Source of the DNA: Spodoptera frugiperda
Lineage: Eukaryota; Arthropoda; Insecta; Lepidoptera; Noctuidae
Direction: 5' to 3'
Assembly (NCBI RefSeq): GCF_023101765.2
Contig: NC_064212.1
Coordinates: forward strand, 1,550,001 to 1,614,000
DNA length: 64,000 nucleotides
A program made the position numbers and the translations under genes. The notes under the pieces are model-generated. The model was given only the letters and a program-made list of their open reading frames with translations, was not told the DNA's origin and made no database searches. Positions 12,173 to 24,655 of the stretch are shown piece after piece; within the stretch, counting starts at the first letter, position 1, and each line of letters begins with the position of its first letter.

Positions 12173-12394
12173 ATCTTAGAAATCATTATGCAGTTTCAAG
12201 AACAAGGCTCAGTTTCTCAAAATTTTAATGTAAAAGAACGTGAACAAAAAACTATGTTGAAGTCTACTAACAAAACCAACTTCATTCCTTTCGTTATCCC
12301 ACAAAACTCCATAGAAGAACAATCTCAGCTCCAAGATAAAAAGCCACAATCTCCAAACTTGGACCATTGTGGCATTGTGGTGTGAAATATAGGC

Positions 12395-12530
12395 GAGTCG
12401 AGCGAGCGTTATCGTTCGGGCGCACGCCGTGCTATCGGCCGCGCCGCCGATAACCGGTCGATCTATGTGCGTGATGCATGTGCTGCAGCGTTACTTACCA
12501 TCGGCACATCGGTAGCTCTACAAATTGCTG
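12395..12530. promoter_or_regulatory. CpG-rich patch
   Basis: GAGCGTTATCGTTCGGGCGC, CCGCGCCGCCGATAACCGG, then E-box-like GATGCATGTGCTGCAGCG. Confidence 0.3.
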
Positions 12531-14267
12531 CGAATCCGCCATTGGAAGTTTCTTGGCTTTGTTGTTTGAAGTCGATAATACAGAACTATTATACACATGA
12601 TATGTGTAAGAAACTGTTGGTTATTTCCTAGTCTATTTGGTTCTTCTAAAAGTCGTTGGAAGAAATTGGGCCTATGTTTAGTAGAGGACGTCTAGTGGAT
12701 GATGATAATGAAAGTCGAATGATTTAGTTTAATAATAGGGCTCAGTATGGAATATAGCGTCGTAATCTAGAATATAAAAAAATTTACGGGACTCCAACTA
12801 GAAAATTGCTTAAAATTACATTCAAATCTTTGTCTTGGATGAAGCTTATTTCTTTACAAAACTCATATACCTATGTACGTGATCAAAACCGTATGAAGAA
12901 AGACAAACCACTCTAGAGAGTATACTTCAGAAAAAAAATCAAGGACTAAATCTCTAAACCACCTAAAATCCCATTCCTCCAAGCCTCAAAACCCCACTAG
13001 ACGCGATAACAACCATCCCATAATAGAGAGATCACGTGAAACCCATAGATTATGATGCACTTCCTAATTTAACCTGTCGAACGCGTATAAACCCTGGTTA
13101 ATGAGACGTAGTATCTAACGGTCGCTTGGTTGCGCTTGCTATCGCTAAATTGTTCGCTAACAAGAGCTTTGTAGGGTTAACTGGCTTTGTGATCCCGCTT
13201 CCGATTGGCAGAGGTGACAATCTAGGATGGCGTTTCTAGGGTTTGGGTAATAAATGAAGTGGGGTTTATTGATGTGATTTTGAAGATAGTGTTGATGATG
13301 ATAATGGGATTAAAATTATGTTCGGAAGCAAGAACATAATATGTATTATATGATTTTAAAGATGTATGTTGTCTTGAGTCTTTGAGTGAGTAAAATAATT
13401 AAGTAACTACGTTTACTGTACCTACGGTAGCTTTATAATTTTTAAACATGCCTACATGTTTTGTTGTTAACGGATCCTGTTTATCTAATTTATATGGTAA
13501 TAAAAAACGAAACGTAAATGTTATTGGTAAAGTGCATTTTAAGAAATTTTTTACTCATAATTGGGTCTGGTACGTGATTGTAAAATATTCAGATAGTGCA
13601 ACGACATTAGTTCTAAAATTAATCACTAATTCACGGTCCTTTTCCGATTTTACTGACAAGGCCTTAAAATATGCCTACTCTTATAAGTTGTCAATACCGG
13701 ATTGTTAAGGTACATACATACATAATATTGGACCCGCCTATCCACACGCCTAAAAACTTAGCATACAAATATAAAGTTTATGTAAATAATCAAAAGATCT
13801 GTTTTAGAAAAACTGATCGTAATCATATTATTATGTCGATTTAAAATATTGAATTACTTACCACGGTCTAGTTTAATAAATTTTTCATCAACGGAGATGT
13901 TGAAAAATAACTTTGAAATTTGATATTTTATAATCAATTATGTGCTGGGAATTGCTTATTATTGTAATATTTTGTCGTCAGCTGTCTATCTGTTTGTCAA
14001 GATTTAAGATATATGTTTATTCGTATACAGTCAACACCTTTTCGTTTTTTTCTTACTTTGTTAGTGAATTAATTTTCGCTGAGATGCCAATGTTTCGTTC
14101 TAACTGGTTTTTTGCGAGATAAGTATCGGTTCGAATATGTTGGTAATCTTTGATGATTTTTAGTGGGATTTTATTTTATTTTATTGACGCTGTAAGAATA
14201 ACTGTAATTCGAATTTATTTTATTACGGATATGAAAGAGACGATTTTAATGCGTTGGATCAAAAATA

Positions 14268-14572
14268 AATGTCGTGGTGGTCCGGAGGTTTAAGACGCTC
14301 GCTTTTCATGTATGTGCATGCGGATTCGAAACCTACCAACGACAAGTACCAATGTGACTTTTCCCGAGTTATACGTACTTTCTAACATTATTTAGACACC
14401 ACTGACAAACGTTGAAGGAAAACATCATGAGGAAACTTGGGCTTATAATTTCTAATTATAAGTTTGAAATCGCCAACTCGCAGCAAGCATGGTGATTAAT
14501 GCTTCTGCATGTGAGAAGAGGCTTTTGGTCAGCAGTGGCTACTTATAGGCTGATGATGTGATGTGAAAGATT
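14268..14572 (+). mobile_element. tRNA-derived SINE, family D, about 300 bp
   Basis: Fullest copy. tRNA-like head GTCGTGGTGGTCCGGAGG with B box GGATTCGAAACC (14322-14333). Body ACACCACTGACAAACGTTGA and GAAGGAAAACATCATGAGG; tail GAGAAGAGGCTTTTGGTCAG to GATGTGATGTG. Confidence 0.8.
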
Positions 14573-14804
14573 TGGATAAGTTTTGGCACTGTGATAATGT
14601 AAATTTGAAAATGCAGTTGTTGTAACTGGCACTGTATTTTTCATTGTTGATTCTAAAGAGTCTCAGTAAGTTACTCCAAAATATATATTTCACATTGTAA
14701 TATCAAAAACAATACCCAAACAATAACATACATAATTTAATTTATGATATATTCGCCACAAGCATACGATATAAGGCCGTCCATTCACGACACAATAAAC
14801 AGCT

Positions 14805-14942
14805 ACCCACGACGCGACATTGTCGTGTCATTCCGCTAAATATCGCGCGCGTACCGCGTGTAATCGCGCCGCGGGATCGCGCGACGCGGCCACCCCGTGC
14901 GACGATATCGCGATAACGGACGTGCGTTACACCGACGCGAAT
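14805..14942. promoter_or_regulatory. CpG-rich patch
   Basis: GCTAAATATCGCGCGCGTAC, CGCGCCGCGGGATCGCGCG and GACGATATCGCGATAACGG. Confidence 0.3.
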
Positions 14943-16216
14943 GGCTGAGAAAAATCTTCCTTTAAGTATTTATTTGTTGTAGAAAATCTTAATGTTGTTA
15001 TTATTTTGAATTAATAATGATTTTATCAGGAGTTGAGTTCTTTTTGTGCTTAAGTCATGGTAAATAACGTTTTTTTTTTTTGCCCTTTGCCGATTTTTAG
15101 GGTTATAGAATATTTAGTAAAGTAAGTCATATCAAGAAAAAAAGGTGGTTTACAATTTTCTAAACTGTTTTAGAACTTTACTATGAACTGCTTAGATCGA
15201 TAAATTTGGTATTTATTTTTATAAACAAATAATAAAAGATCCTATGTTTTATTCCGTTAAAGATAAAACTGTAAACCTAAGCTAAACAAAAAAAATAAAA
15301 AAAAATACATTGAAATAAACTACTGTGTAACACACAGCCATTGCACAGAAACTTCGTGACAAAACAAACAAAATGCAATCTTATTTTCAACAGCTCAAAG
15401 TTGAAATTTCTTTCAGCTGTAACTAAGGGAATCTGCAAGGTTTGGGAGCCTGAAGATTTGTTGGTTCCTAGAAGTAAGACCTTACCGCACGACCTCTTGA
15501 TAAGGCCTTGTAGAATAAATATTATTATATAGAAATTTCACTAAACGTGTTTAAAATTAAGTAATAATCTTGAGAAAAGGTAATGGGATTTTTGTAAGAA
15601 AAAAAAATAAGGAAATATTATATTATGTAACTGAAATTAATAAAGGAATCATAGTGTTTTTTTTTATCTTTCGTATAAATCGGAGCAAGTTGCATTTTTG
15701 GATGTTACAACGAAAATTAAAAAAAAATCAATCAGTAATCTTATTTTTCTATACATGACCATCGGTTATAGATATAAAAAATACGTATCTATACATTCAT
15801 AATGATTGCCAAAACGATGTTGCGAATCATAGTGAGATTTGATGATAAAAGATTTTCTTTTACTTTTTAGTTTTCAAGATGGAAGAAGCCACCCAAAGAC
15901 CTAATTCCCAAAGCAATATTTCAACAATTTTATTTTCAATAGTGTTGCAATGTTCGCTGTCCATTACTTGCTTAAGTTGAGGCCGCGTTCGTAATGAGCG
16001 TAGATAGCGCGCAATGGACTCGGAACAACATCTGATTGTAGCAACAGGTGTCAAAATGTGCTAATGTTTGTTGTCCTTTTGTAGATGTAGTTTTGTTGCG
16101 GTTTTGGGGGTAAGCAGACGTGTTGGTGAGTTTTGAATAATAGGTATTTGCTATAATGATGAAGAAGAAGCTTTTTTTATTTTGTTAATAAATTCAATAA
16201 CTGTTTGATGTATGAC
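14943..16216. other. no gene seen
   Basis: Mostly A/T runs; short frames at 15341-15532 and 15570-15758 are Lys/Asn/Ile-rich. Confidence 0.5.
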
Positions 16217-16348
16217 TAACTGCCGCACTAAGAGACATTTAATAATTACCTGAACTATTCCTTAGTAATGATTTTGTTCCGAAAACAATGGCTAAGGACT
16301 GGGTACTAAGTTAAATAATCATTAAATGACTCTGAGTACGGCGGTAAG
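16217..16348. mobile_element. hairpin MITE, copy 1
   Basis: About 132 bp that folds on itself. Ends ACTGCCGCACT and its near complement AGTACGGCGGT are followed inward by AGAG.CATTTAAT, and the centre CCTTAGTAATGATTTTG pairs with CAATGGCTAAGG. Shares arms with 49140-49221. Confidence 0.7.
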
Positions 16349-16499
16349 ATATTGATTTGGGGTATATTTTTAAAGAACTTCCTATATAGGTCTGTTTAAG
16401 CAGACATTTTGTGAGAAATCGTTGATAAAAAAATCTGTTTAGAATCCGTTTTATTTAAAGTTCATATTTGTTTAACTTTACCTACTTCTTTCATCTTTT

Positions 16500-16560
16500 T
16501 TTATGGAATAGGTGGTAAACGAGCAGACTGGTCACCTGATGGTAAGCGATCAGTGTCGCC
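16500..16560 (-). mobile_element. LINE 3'-end fragment, short
   Basis: GGTAAACGAGCAGACTGGTC and ACCTGATGGTAAGCGATCAG, the reversed end of the 41530 repeat, after a T run. Confidence 0.55.
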
Positions 16561-18519
16561 TCCACTGAAAACTAACAAAACTGCGAATCAAACTTAATTC
16601 TTGGGACGAATCGTTTTACATTTTAGCACAAAGTTGCAATAATATCAACAAGATCTTGTAACAAAATATATTTTTCCAACAATACATTGTAAGTTATCGA
16701 TAGCAAGTGACAAACAAAAGCTCATTGCGCTAGTCGCACAGTGGGGCGACGATCGCGCGATACTGTATGACGGACGGGCCAGATATGCGCCCGCGCAGGG
16801 TGGCCATGCACTCACTTGTGGACGTACCCACCTACGGGATGGAATTTTGAATGTTTATGGTTATAGTAAATATATAAAAATGGTATGAATAAAAATACAA
16901 ATTTGATATAAGTTAACGCACCACAGACTATTACGCCCTATTCCAAAAAAAAAAAAAATTATTCGAGTTCAACTTGTGTCATTTGGTTTTTAAAACCGTT
17001 TTATTTTCTATCATAAGTATAATACTACTTGTTTTTTTAAATCTCCAATTATAACGTTTTAATTAATTAACGCTTCCGTATAAAAAGTTGTCGTTTGAAA
17101 AATGTAACAGACAAGTTCAGTACAAGACTACAAGTTGGACCATAACTCATTTAAGACACGATAACAAGAATACTCCGAGTGCCATCACCGTTTAAAGAAC
17201 CAGTATAACCACTACACCCACTAATTAACAACATCTACTATTAATTTAATTTCCATTCAATAACATAATTAATCAGCAACACTAAAAACTTTCATCTCAA
17301 ACGAAGGACGAACAAAGTCAACACACGCAAAGAATTTTTAATGCTGGCAACTTATTAACATTATAGTGGCCACCCTATCGGAACAATGACGCGATAAACT
17401 CGCGGCAATATTTTAAAATCGATGTTTTTATGAATCGATAATTTGTTCGGTGCGTTTCGGCGCGACGTTTCGCGAGCCTATCGATTCTTATCTCGATGTC
17501 ACAACGCTTTGTTTCGATTCGACCCCAACATCGTCCATGTTTCGCTTGAAATGTGTTTCTTGCTAACGTACGAAATGATATTATCTCAGCCGGTGCTGCA
17601 ACTTTATTGGTAACGTTTCGGAATTGAAATGTTGTTCGAATTTCACTCTTGTTGCTTGGAGATAGATGTGTTGTTGAGTTTTCGGGGGTGATTTGTTATG
17701 TTTGTCTTTGTGTATCTGTCCTCTTCATATGCATGCCAGGCTGTCTGGCTTCAGGTGTGTCCGATGGTTAATATTTGATACTTTCTTGCTCGGGAGAGGT
17801 CCCGGGAATGCAGTGTCGTCATTATACTGAGTCGTGCTGAATGTTCGTTACATCTGAGAAGTTTTTTCTTCAAAGAATGTGGGGTGTTAATTGATGTTTT
17901 GGCATTGAAACAACTTTACCGTATTTAGAAGACATTGTTGGGAAATTAGAAGGTTGGCGTGAGCTGATGAGCGAGCTTCTAAGAATCTTGATGTTTTAAC
18001 TTTTTCTGATAAGCCTTAACGAGAGAATAATGATTCATTGATATACTATGTAACAGTAAATCTAGATAAAAGATTAAAAAGAACCAACAATACTAGAAAC
18101 AATGAATATTCTAGAACTGGCTTCTTATTCCAAAAACTGCCGACACGTGGGCGGCTTTATCCGAAAACGAGACACAATCATCTCTTGAAGATCTACAAGA
18201 TAAAATACCTAGGATCAGAATGATTTATTTGGACTAGCTCGTGGATACGAGGAATAAATAAAAATTGAGACAGATGGCTATCTGAAAGATGCCAAAATTG
18301 GTCGTGTTGCCAGCTTCCTCGGTTGATAAGCATATTCCTAAAATGGATTGGTTCAATGTTGTAGGAATTGATCGTGGGGCTTATTATCTCTGGTGCAATG
18401 TAGTACTCTTTATTATTGGTATCGAAGGTATCTGGAAACCAGAATATCAGACTGATAAAAGAGGGTCCGTACTTTTAACCGACGAACCTGTATGAAAAGA
18501 CTGATGACTGTTGATGAAG
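16561..18519. other. no gene seen; two CpG spots
   Basis: CpG-rich spots at 16735-16805 (GACGATCGCGCGATACTG) and 17385-17530 (ATCGATA words with GGCGCGACGTTTCGCGAG). Confidence 0.45.
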
Positions 18520-18615
18520 CGAAAGAGGTGTGTAAGAATTGTAGCAATTAGCGTTCCATTGTCTCTGCCTACCCCCATGGGACACAGGCGTGAGGTTATG
18601 TATGTATGTAAAGAA
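18520..18615 (+). mobile_element. LINE/RTE-type tail fragment
   Basis: GTGTAAGAATTGTAGCAATT, TCTCTGCCTACCCCCATGGG and GCGTGAGGTTATGTATGTATG, ending in TATG repeats. The overlapping minus-strand frame at 18475-18855 is not a gene. Confidence 0.45.
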
Positions 18616-19184
18616 GGGTCTTCTTAAGGTAATATATAGAAGAATACAATGTTTTTGTGATAGATACCAAACATGAAGAATCACAAAAAAGGTTGATTTT
18701 GAAAAATAAATCGAACGACCTGATCTTAATTTTTTCTTTTTTTTGAAACAGAATGCATTAACCGCCACTTCGGTCACTGATGTCCAACGCTTAGAAGAAA
18801 ATTTGCCTTCAGTTTTCTTTCCTACTATTAATATTTCCATCACCAAAATATTCATTTACCAATATTTGCACTACCACTTCAATCTTTTAAAACATCTGTC
18901 ACCAACAGACAACATGTATTAAACAAAGGGAGCTATTGTGATTTAAGAACCTGTCATATAACACCATGTGGATATAACACACACATCCATATAAAATAAC
19001 CTTTACAGTTTATCGCCAAGATCAGTATGAATGATCAAACCGAAGGGGGTGATATGGACATTATTTATTGAAAGGAAAAAGAAAAATGTGTAGATATTTG
19101 TATGTACCTAGAGTAAATTTATTGATGGCATCTGTAAGGAATTTGTACATACGGACATACAGATCAGGTAGTAATAAGTATGAG

Positions 19185-19330
19185 ATCAACGCGTAGTGGG
19201 TTCGATTCCCTCATGAAGCAACTCTTTGTGTGTTCCACAAATTGTTGTTTCGGGTCTTAGTGTCATGTGTATGTGAACTTGTATGTTTGTAAACGCACCC
19301 ACGACACAGGAAAAAATCTAGTGTGGGTTA
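19185..19330 (+). mobile_element. tRNA-derived SINE, family C, copy 2
   Basis: B box GGTTCGATTCC at 19199-19209; the A-box half is decayed. The 3' body is well preserved (AACTCTTTGTGTGTTCCAC, TGTTTGTAAACGCACCCACG). Confidence 0.75.
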
Positions 19331-21227
19331 AAGATTGGGTAGGTGTAAATGTAAAACATAACAGGGGTGTTCGTAGAAAACCATCCTATATAAATGATTT
19401 GTACATTAGCGCACTTTTGTCCACTCCAAAGTACCAAGATAGAGATATCTACCTACACCGTATCGTGACACTAAACACTCCTAGACTACCAGTCACTGCA
19501 GACATAAGTCACTCCGCGCCATATAATACAATACAGCAAGCAATCCATATACAACCACTGACATTATAACCAGGTACACCTTTACAGATAAAAACTAAAC
19601 TTCCTTGTAAAAAGAAATGCAAAAACGCCCGACTCCACCACACAGTTAACTAACGTTTAACAAAGATTAATGCTGCCCGATATATCATTCGCGACACGGA
19701 GAGGTGCGCGAACTTTCAACGATAAACTTTTTAAAGACTCAACTTGCTACAGCTTTTATATCGCCCTGAAAAATTGTGTATCTCGGCTGTGCCCTGAGGC
19801 GACGAGATAAAAGGAAAAAATCGCCCGAACCGTATTTGTTAAAGTGGAGTAGGTATTTGTCATGGGATGCGCAAACTTTAGTAATTGCTCTCAGGGACCT
19901 GATTGTCGGATCGGTGATAGGGATTTTTTTCCATTTTAATGCTGTGTATTTAGGCTGGTAAGATATTACACTCCTATTATGAACTTGAGGTTTTAAAACT
20001 ATTGTTTTATAGTTGTAAAGTCGCTTTAAATATCGTCATCGTTGTTTCTTAACCCACGGTTTTTATTACTTTTGTTTTTAAAAGTCGTTTTTATGGTGGT
20101 AAATTGAATAGTGTTACAAAGGTCAAACTGTCGAAGTGTTGATAATATCAGCCGTTAGATTTGAGAATTTAGAGGTATTTTATGGATGTGTAAGCAATAA
20201 TATGTTTAACATAAACCTACGTGATACTTTCCATAATACATTACATAAGAATTAAAATTGTACTCAGTGGAAAATTCCCAAAAAAAATATAACAAAAACT
20301 AAAGCTATATTTACTTTCCCGGATTACGCAATTAAATATGCCCAAAAGCTCGTCATATCTCTGCGATGTGTCTCGACAAAGTGACTTTATTAAACTTTTT
20401 TTTTTACCATTTTTTGCGAGTTCCGAGTACGTTCCGCGGATAAATTGTCGTGCGATAAGTCACCCGGCTAAACGAGGTTAATACATTAAACTGAGTTTAA
20501 GCACAGTTCAGGTTAACTTGTCGGTGCCTGCGGGCGGGCCCCGTTGATAGACTGGTTATAACAGTAAAGAAATGTGACCTGACATTGTTGGACAGTTTGG
20601 GTTTTAAATGCAGCTGACGGGCGCTTTTTGTCAGGCGTGGACTGAAAAATAATTTTCATTTATCTTTTATAATTTAATTGACTTCTAAAATAGGTAATAC
20701 TGAATAAATTAGGTCATTACTCTTTTAGTAATAAACCATTCTGAAATACCAAAGATTATTAATGCCTTTGCCACTCATAAATCAATATCCAACCTTTTTT
20801 AATTTGAAGTAAAAATTCCGAATCGTCCAAGAAAAACTCAAAAAGAAATCCTTTCGGCGGCAATCTAAAAATATGAAAATATATGTAAAGCCGACCACCG
20901 ATGTGGCGACAATAAATCGTGCGACATCGGTATCGGTGTCATTAGCGGCAGAAGTAATTGTTCAGATTTGTCTTGCGGTCGCTTGTCGAGTGGGACGCTT
21001 TATCTGGCCAATGACAAGATGTGGGCTGGTCAGATTAGCTGGTGTTCTTTACGGAGCGGGGTAGGTACAGTTAGAGGGTATGTGGTAGAAATACTGGGGG
21101 AAAATTAGACATTATACTACTTAAAAAGAAGAATGAATATTTTACAAAAAGTAAGTATCGTTGTTAAATACTATTATTGATTATATCAAGAAATATGTAT
21201 ATTCCTATATACTAGATATTATTTTTA
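19331..21227. other. no gene seen
   Basis: CpG spots at 19680-19830 and 20440-20640 (GCGGGCGGGCCCC). The 63-codon frame at 20873-21064 has no domain. Confidence 0.45.
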
Positions 21228-21372
21228 CATGTCGTGGTGGCCCAGAGGTTTCAGATGCCCGTTTTTCATACAGGGAGTTCGAAAACTAACCAATACCAAT
21301 GTGACTTTGTCTGAGTTATATGTACTTACTAAGATTATTTAGACACCATTGACAAACGATGAAAGACTGTTT
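21228..21372 (+). mobile_element. SINE family D, head only
   Basis: GTCGTGGTGGCCCAGAGG head, decayed B box (GAGTTCGAAAAC), ending after ACACCATTGACAAACGATG. Confidence 0.7.
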
Positions 21373-21464
21373 TTTGTGGACCCAAAGTAAAGAATACATT
21401 GCACCTTAAAAACTAATAAAATATTAGAACTTATTATTATTTACCATGTTTTTCAATATTAATG

Positions 21465-21572
21465 AGTTTCCGATATTTCGGCACTGTTGCAAGCGCCATG
21501 ATCACGGATGAACTGAATCATAAGTTCTAATAATAGTGTTAGTGACCATGTCAGTTTAAAAACTAATAAAAT
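21465..21572 (+). repeat. interspersed repeat I, copy 2
   Basis: TTCCGATATTTCGGCACTG, CCATGATCACGGATGAAC and the same GACCATGTCAGTTTAAAAAC end. Confidence 0.6.
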
Positions 21573-21786
21573 GTGTTTAAAACCAACATTTTAAGCAGTT
21601 AATTTACAAAGAAAAGTCAATTGCAAACGGTATCTAAAACTAGGGATTATGGCTTTAGCTTGGCAACGTGCGATGTGACCAATTGGAGACATGGCTATCA
21701 GGGTACATTGTAATCTTGAGGAATTAACTTATATATTGAACATTTCTTTCGGATAATAGTAGCTAAAGGATTCCCAATTTTTTTAT

Positions 21787-21900
21787 AACGTCACGCCTTT
21801 AATCCTCGAAAGGGTAGGCAGAGGTGCACATTATGACACATAATGCCAGTGTACACCCACATTTCACAATTTACATTGTAAGTCCCATGTAATAGGTGGT
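21787..21900 (-). mobile_element. SINE family A, 3' part, reversed
   Basis: Reverse complement of the 3' part at 4165-4290, from AACGTCACGCC to CCCATGTAATAGGTGG. Confidence 0.65.
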
Positions 21901-21957
21901 AGTATAAAAAGATTCTCAGTGCCTATAAAATAGTTAGTTATTGTTAAAATACTTATA

Positions 21958-22075
21958 ATGAATGTCTCGTTGGACAAGTGGGCGCACGTGTCGACTGCCA
22001 AGCATGAGGTCTCGGCTTCGATACCCGTGTCGGGCAATGTATTATTAAGTATTTTATAAAAGTTCTAAAAACTGC
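21958..22075 (+). mobile_element. SINE family A-like head
   Basis: tRNA-like head (TCGTTGGACAAGTGGGCGC) with GGCTTCGATACCCG as a B-box relative, then GGGCAATGTATTATTAAG. Lies 58 bp from an oppositely oriented tail of the same family. Confidence 0.5.
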
Positions 22076-22104
22076 CTATATAGAATTGAAATTAAAGCAT
22101 TTGT

Positions 22105-22245
22105 AATTTATCATTACCTAGCTTCCCACTCAAGTCAGCTCATACCCTGTCTGTAAGCCAAATTTCATTAAAATCCATTCACTAGTTTCAGCGTGATTGA
22201 CGAGCAAACGTCCAAACAAACAAACTTTACTAATATTACTGTGTA
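22105..22245 (-). repeat. interspersed repeat E, copy 2
   Basis: Reversed: GTCAGCTCATACCCTGTCTG, AATCCATTCACTAGTTTCAG and CAAACGTCCAAACAAACAAAC. Confidence 0.65.
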
Positions 22246-22635
22246 GTGTGATATAGTGTGATATCATTCCTTAAAATACCATCAACAAAAATACATACAA
22301 CTGGTATAAATTCACCCCTTTAAGAAATAAAATATAGCTAAATATGAAATGATTACAAACACATTATTCATTTCAATATCTAACTCATACTTTTACCTAT
22401 ATAATATATTTTTAATATAACTCCTTATAACATACGACTTACTTAATGTTTCCTGCAATACATCTTGTTTGGCGCGGTTTTACTCGTAATGTATGATTCT
22501 CATACGTTAATGATGTCTATGATATATGTTCACTTACCTGAAAAAAAAAACGAAATCAATTTAATATATTTTGTTGTGAATGTGGTTATTTATGTCGTGG
22601 TAAAATTTTAATGTGATATAAATGACGTTACAAGT

Positions 22636-22795
22636 ATGGGAGAGCCATGGTTCGGCACAAATGGGCCGACTCGACCGGAGTGATACCATGGCTTCACAGA
22701 AAACCGACGTGAAACAACGCCTTGTGTTTCGTTGTGTGAGTGAGGTTACTGGAGGCCCAATTACCAATATTCCCAATCCCCAATTCCCCAATAGT
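22636..22795 (+). repeat. interspersed repeat F, copy 2
   Basis: Best copy: GGGAGAGCCATGGTTCGGC, CAGAAAACCGACGTGAAAC, GGAGGCCCAATTACCAATAT and then the CCCAATCCCC stretch also found at the start of the LINE tail at 41530, so F probably precedes that tail in the parent element. Confidence 0.65.
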
Positions 22796-24073
22796 TTATA
22801 CCATAATTATGCCATTATGCCAAGTTCACTGCAAGTTCACAGTTGGACAATGAAATGGCTGACTATGATTATAATCGTCACAATTATATGGTAGATTAGC
22901 TTACATATAATAAGAAATATATGGTAATAATTTAGTAATCAAGTATGTTTTACATAAAGGATTAAGATAATCATTTTTTTAAGCCACATAAGAATTAAAT
23001 AAGATTTAATCTGATTATCGTACCGGTTAGGACACTTAATTTATTTTACATAACGCATTTTAAGCTATACATAATCCGACATATTGGTTATAATTAGAAT
23101 TTATAATCCTAGCCTTAACACAAATATATATATATAAATAAATATAATAGGCCTATTAAATAAAACATTGAACACCAAACGTGTGCCTCTAGCTAAATTT
23201 ATAAATAAATTAACATTTAATAATATAAAAAAAAAACTAAACACTTATATAACAAAATTGTGTAAAATCTGTATATTTTTACATAAAATGTTGTATATTT
23301 ATATTTTTTTATCTAAGATTTAGTTTTTTTTTCTAATCTTTATTAAAAACGCACACGTGGCACTTGTATGCTAACAGATAACCGCAGATCAAGGTACACT
23401 CATGTATAAAATTCATTTTCAACCTTATATAAATTGTTATAGGGTGGAAAATGGGTTAGATGACTTTGAAAAATGGTATATTTTCACGTGCTTTTGTCGG
23501 TACAAAGACAAGGATATGGTTGACACAAGTATGCTTTAATTTGTCGAGTGGTCGCACGCGTCGTTACTTCAAAGCTTCCTGCGCGCACGCAGCTTTGAAA
23601 CATTACCTATGCCGATTTTTTATTCATAATATTTTTTTGTGGTAATCAGATTATTATTAATAAATTACGAATATGTATGTATGTATGAATAAATATATGT
23701 TTTTAAGTTGTTTTTTTTCTGTATTTGGCTCGTGTGTTTAGTTTTTATATTGGTTTATTTTAATTATGCAGACTGTTATTTTTATTTAAATTGTCGCGTA
23801 TTTAATAATGTTAAATATCATTGATAACGTAATATATTTGCTTATTTAGAGGTCGTTATTGCGATTATTAGTTAGGACTTCTACGCTTTAAGCTATATTT
23901 ACGATGTTTGCAGACTGTAAATAATTTTTACTTTGAGTTTGAGAAGGTTTAAATTCAAATTCAAAAGCTTTGTACGTACTGTGAGTTTGAAAGAAAGTTT
24001 GTACCAAAGAACACTGATTAGATGTCCTACTGTGTGATAATACTTAAGCTATTACATATGACTAATCCTAAGG
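22796..24073. other. no gene seen
   Basis: Very AT-rich with long A and T runs (23220-23340), up to the left end of the pogo-type element. Confidence 0.5.
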
Positions 24074-24075
24074 TA

Positions 24076-24095
24076 GTGTGTCCGAAGATGGCCCG
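24076..24095 (+). repeat. left terminal inverted repeat of the pogo-type element
   Basis: Follows TA directly. It pairs with 28200-28219 on the other strand at 14 of 20 positions, with the last nine bases identical. Mismatches concentrate in the outer six bases, which suggests decay of the left tip. Confidence 0.7.
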
Positions 24096-24655
24096 TTTCC
24101 CAAGGTAGCCCACTTTTTAAAAATGACAGATAACGTCATCCAAAACATTTCAAATTTGGCGGGTTTATGTAACATTGACCATAGACAAAAGTGCACGAGT
24201 TTTTTATTGTGAGAGCGACGCCATTTTTTAAAGAGGCACACTCTTACAGTATCCTGACAAGACGGCGGCAGTGTTATAACCTCAAACGAGTAATCTTTTT
24301 AAAATATAGTTGAAGTTCGAGCAAATACGTTTGTTTTTAATAGTGAGAGTTCTTAATAAACTTATGTTACATTGATTTACGGGTAAGTTTTATTAATTTA
24401 TATATGTTCTTTGTATTTAACTAGTTTTCACCGAACTTAGATAATTTTCCTATCATAGCCCACTACATAATAGCTTAGCATGGCCCGGGCCTTCTTACGA
24501 CTATTGAATTATATATTTGTCAACATTAAAACACTCATTGAATTGTTTTGGCGATAAAATACATCAACACTGTTACACTTTTATGTATTATTGACTGTTT
24601 TAATATATTTTTGGTTCAAAATTGTTCTGGTAAAGATTTTTGTGTCATTCTTATT
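24077..24655 (+). repeat. left subterminal region with GATGGCCC/ATAGCCCAC repeats
   Basis: Contains repeated copies of a roughly 11-bp motif: 24085-24095 (AAGATGGCCCG), 24102-24113 (AAGGTAGCCCAC), 24452-24463 (ATCATAGCCCAC) and 24478-24487 (GCATGGCCCG), all in plus orientation. Subterminal repeats of this sort often bind transposase. No ORF of note. Confidence 0.6.

Larger units (their letters stand above)
11036..14267. other. no gene seen
   Basis: Contains CpG spots near 11700-11790 and 13070-13220. The 86-codon frame at 13448-13708 has no domain I know. Confidence 0.45.

Noticed and set aside
13448..13708. 86-codon plus-strand frame
   Set aside because: No cysteine/histidine or other motif pattern holds up and codon use matches the AT-rich background.
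18475..18855. 126-codon minus-strand frame
   Set aside because: Spans a LINE/RTE-type tail and A/T runs; no family features.
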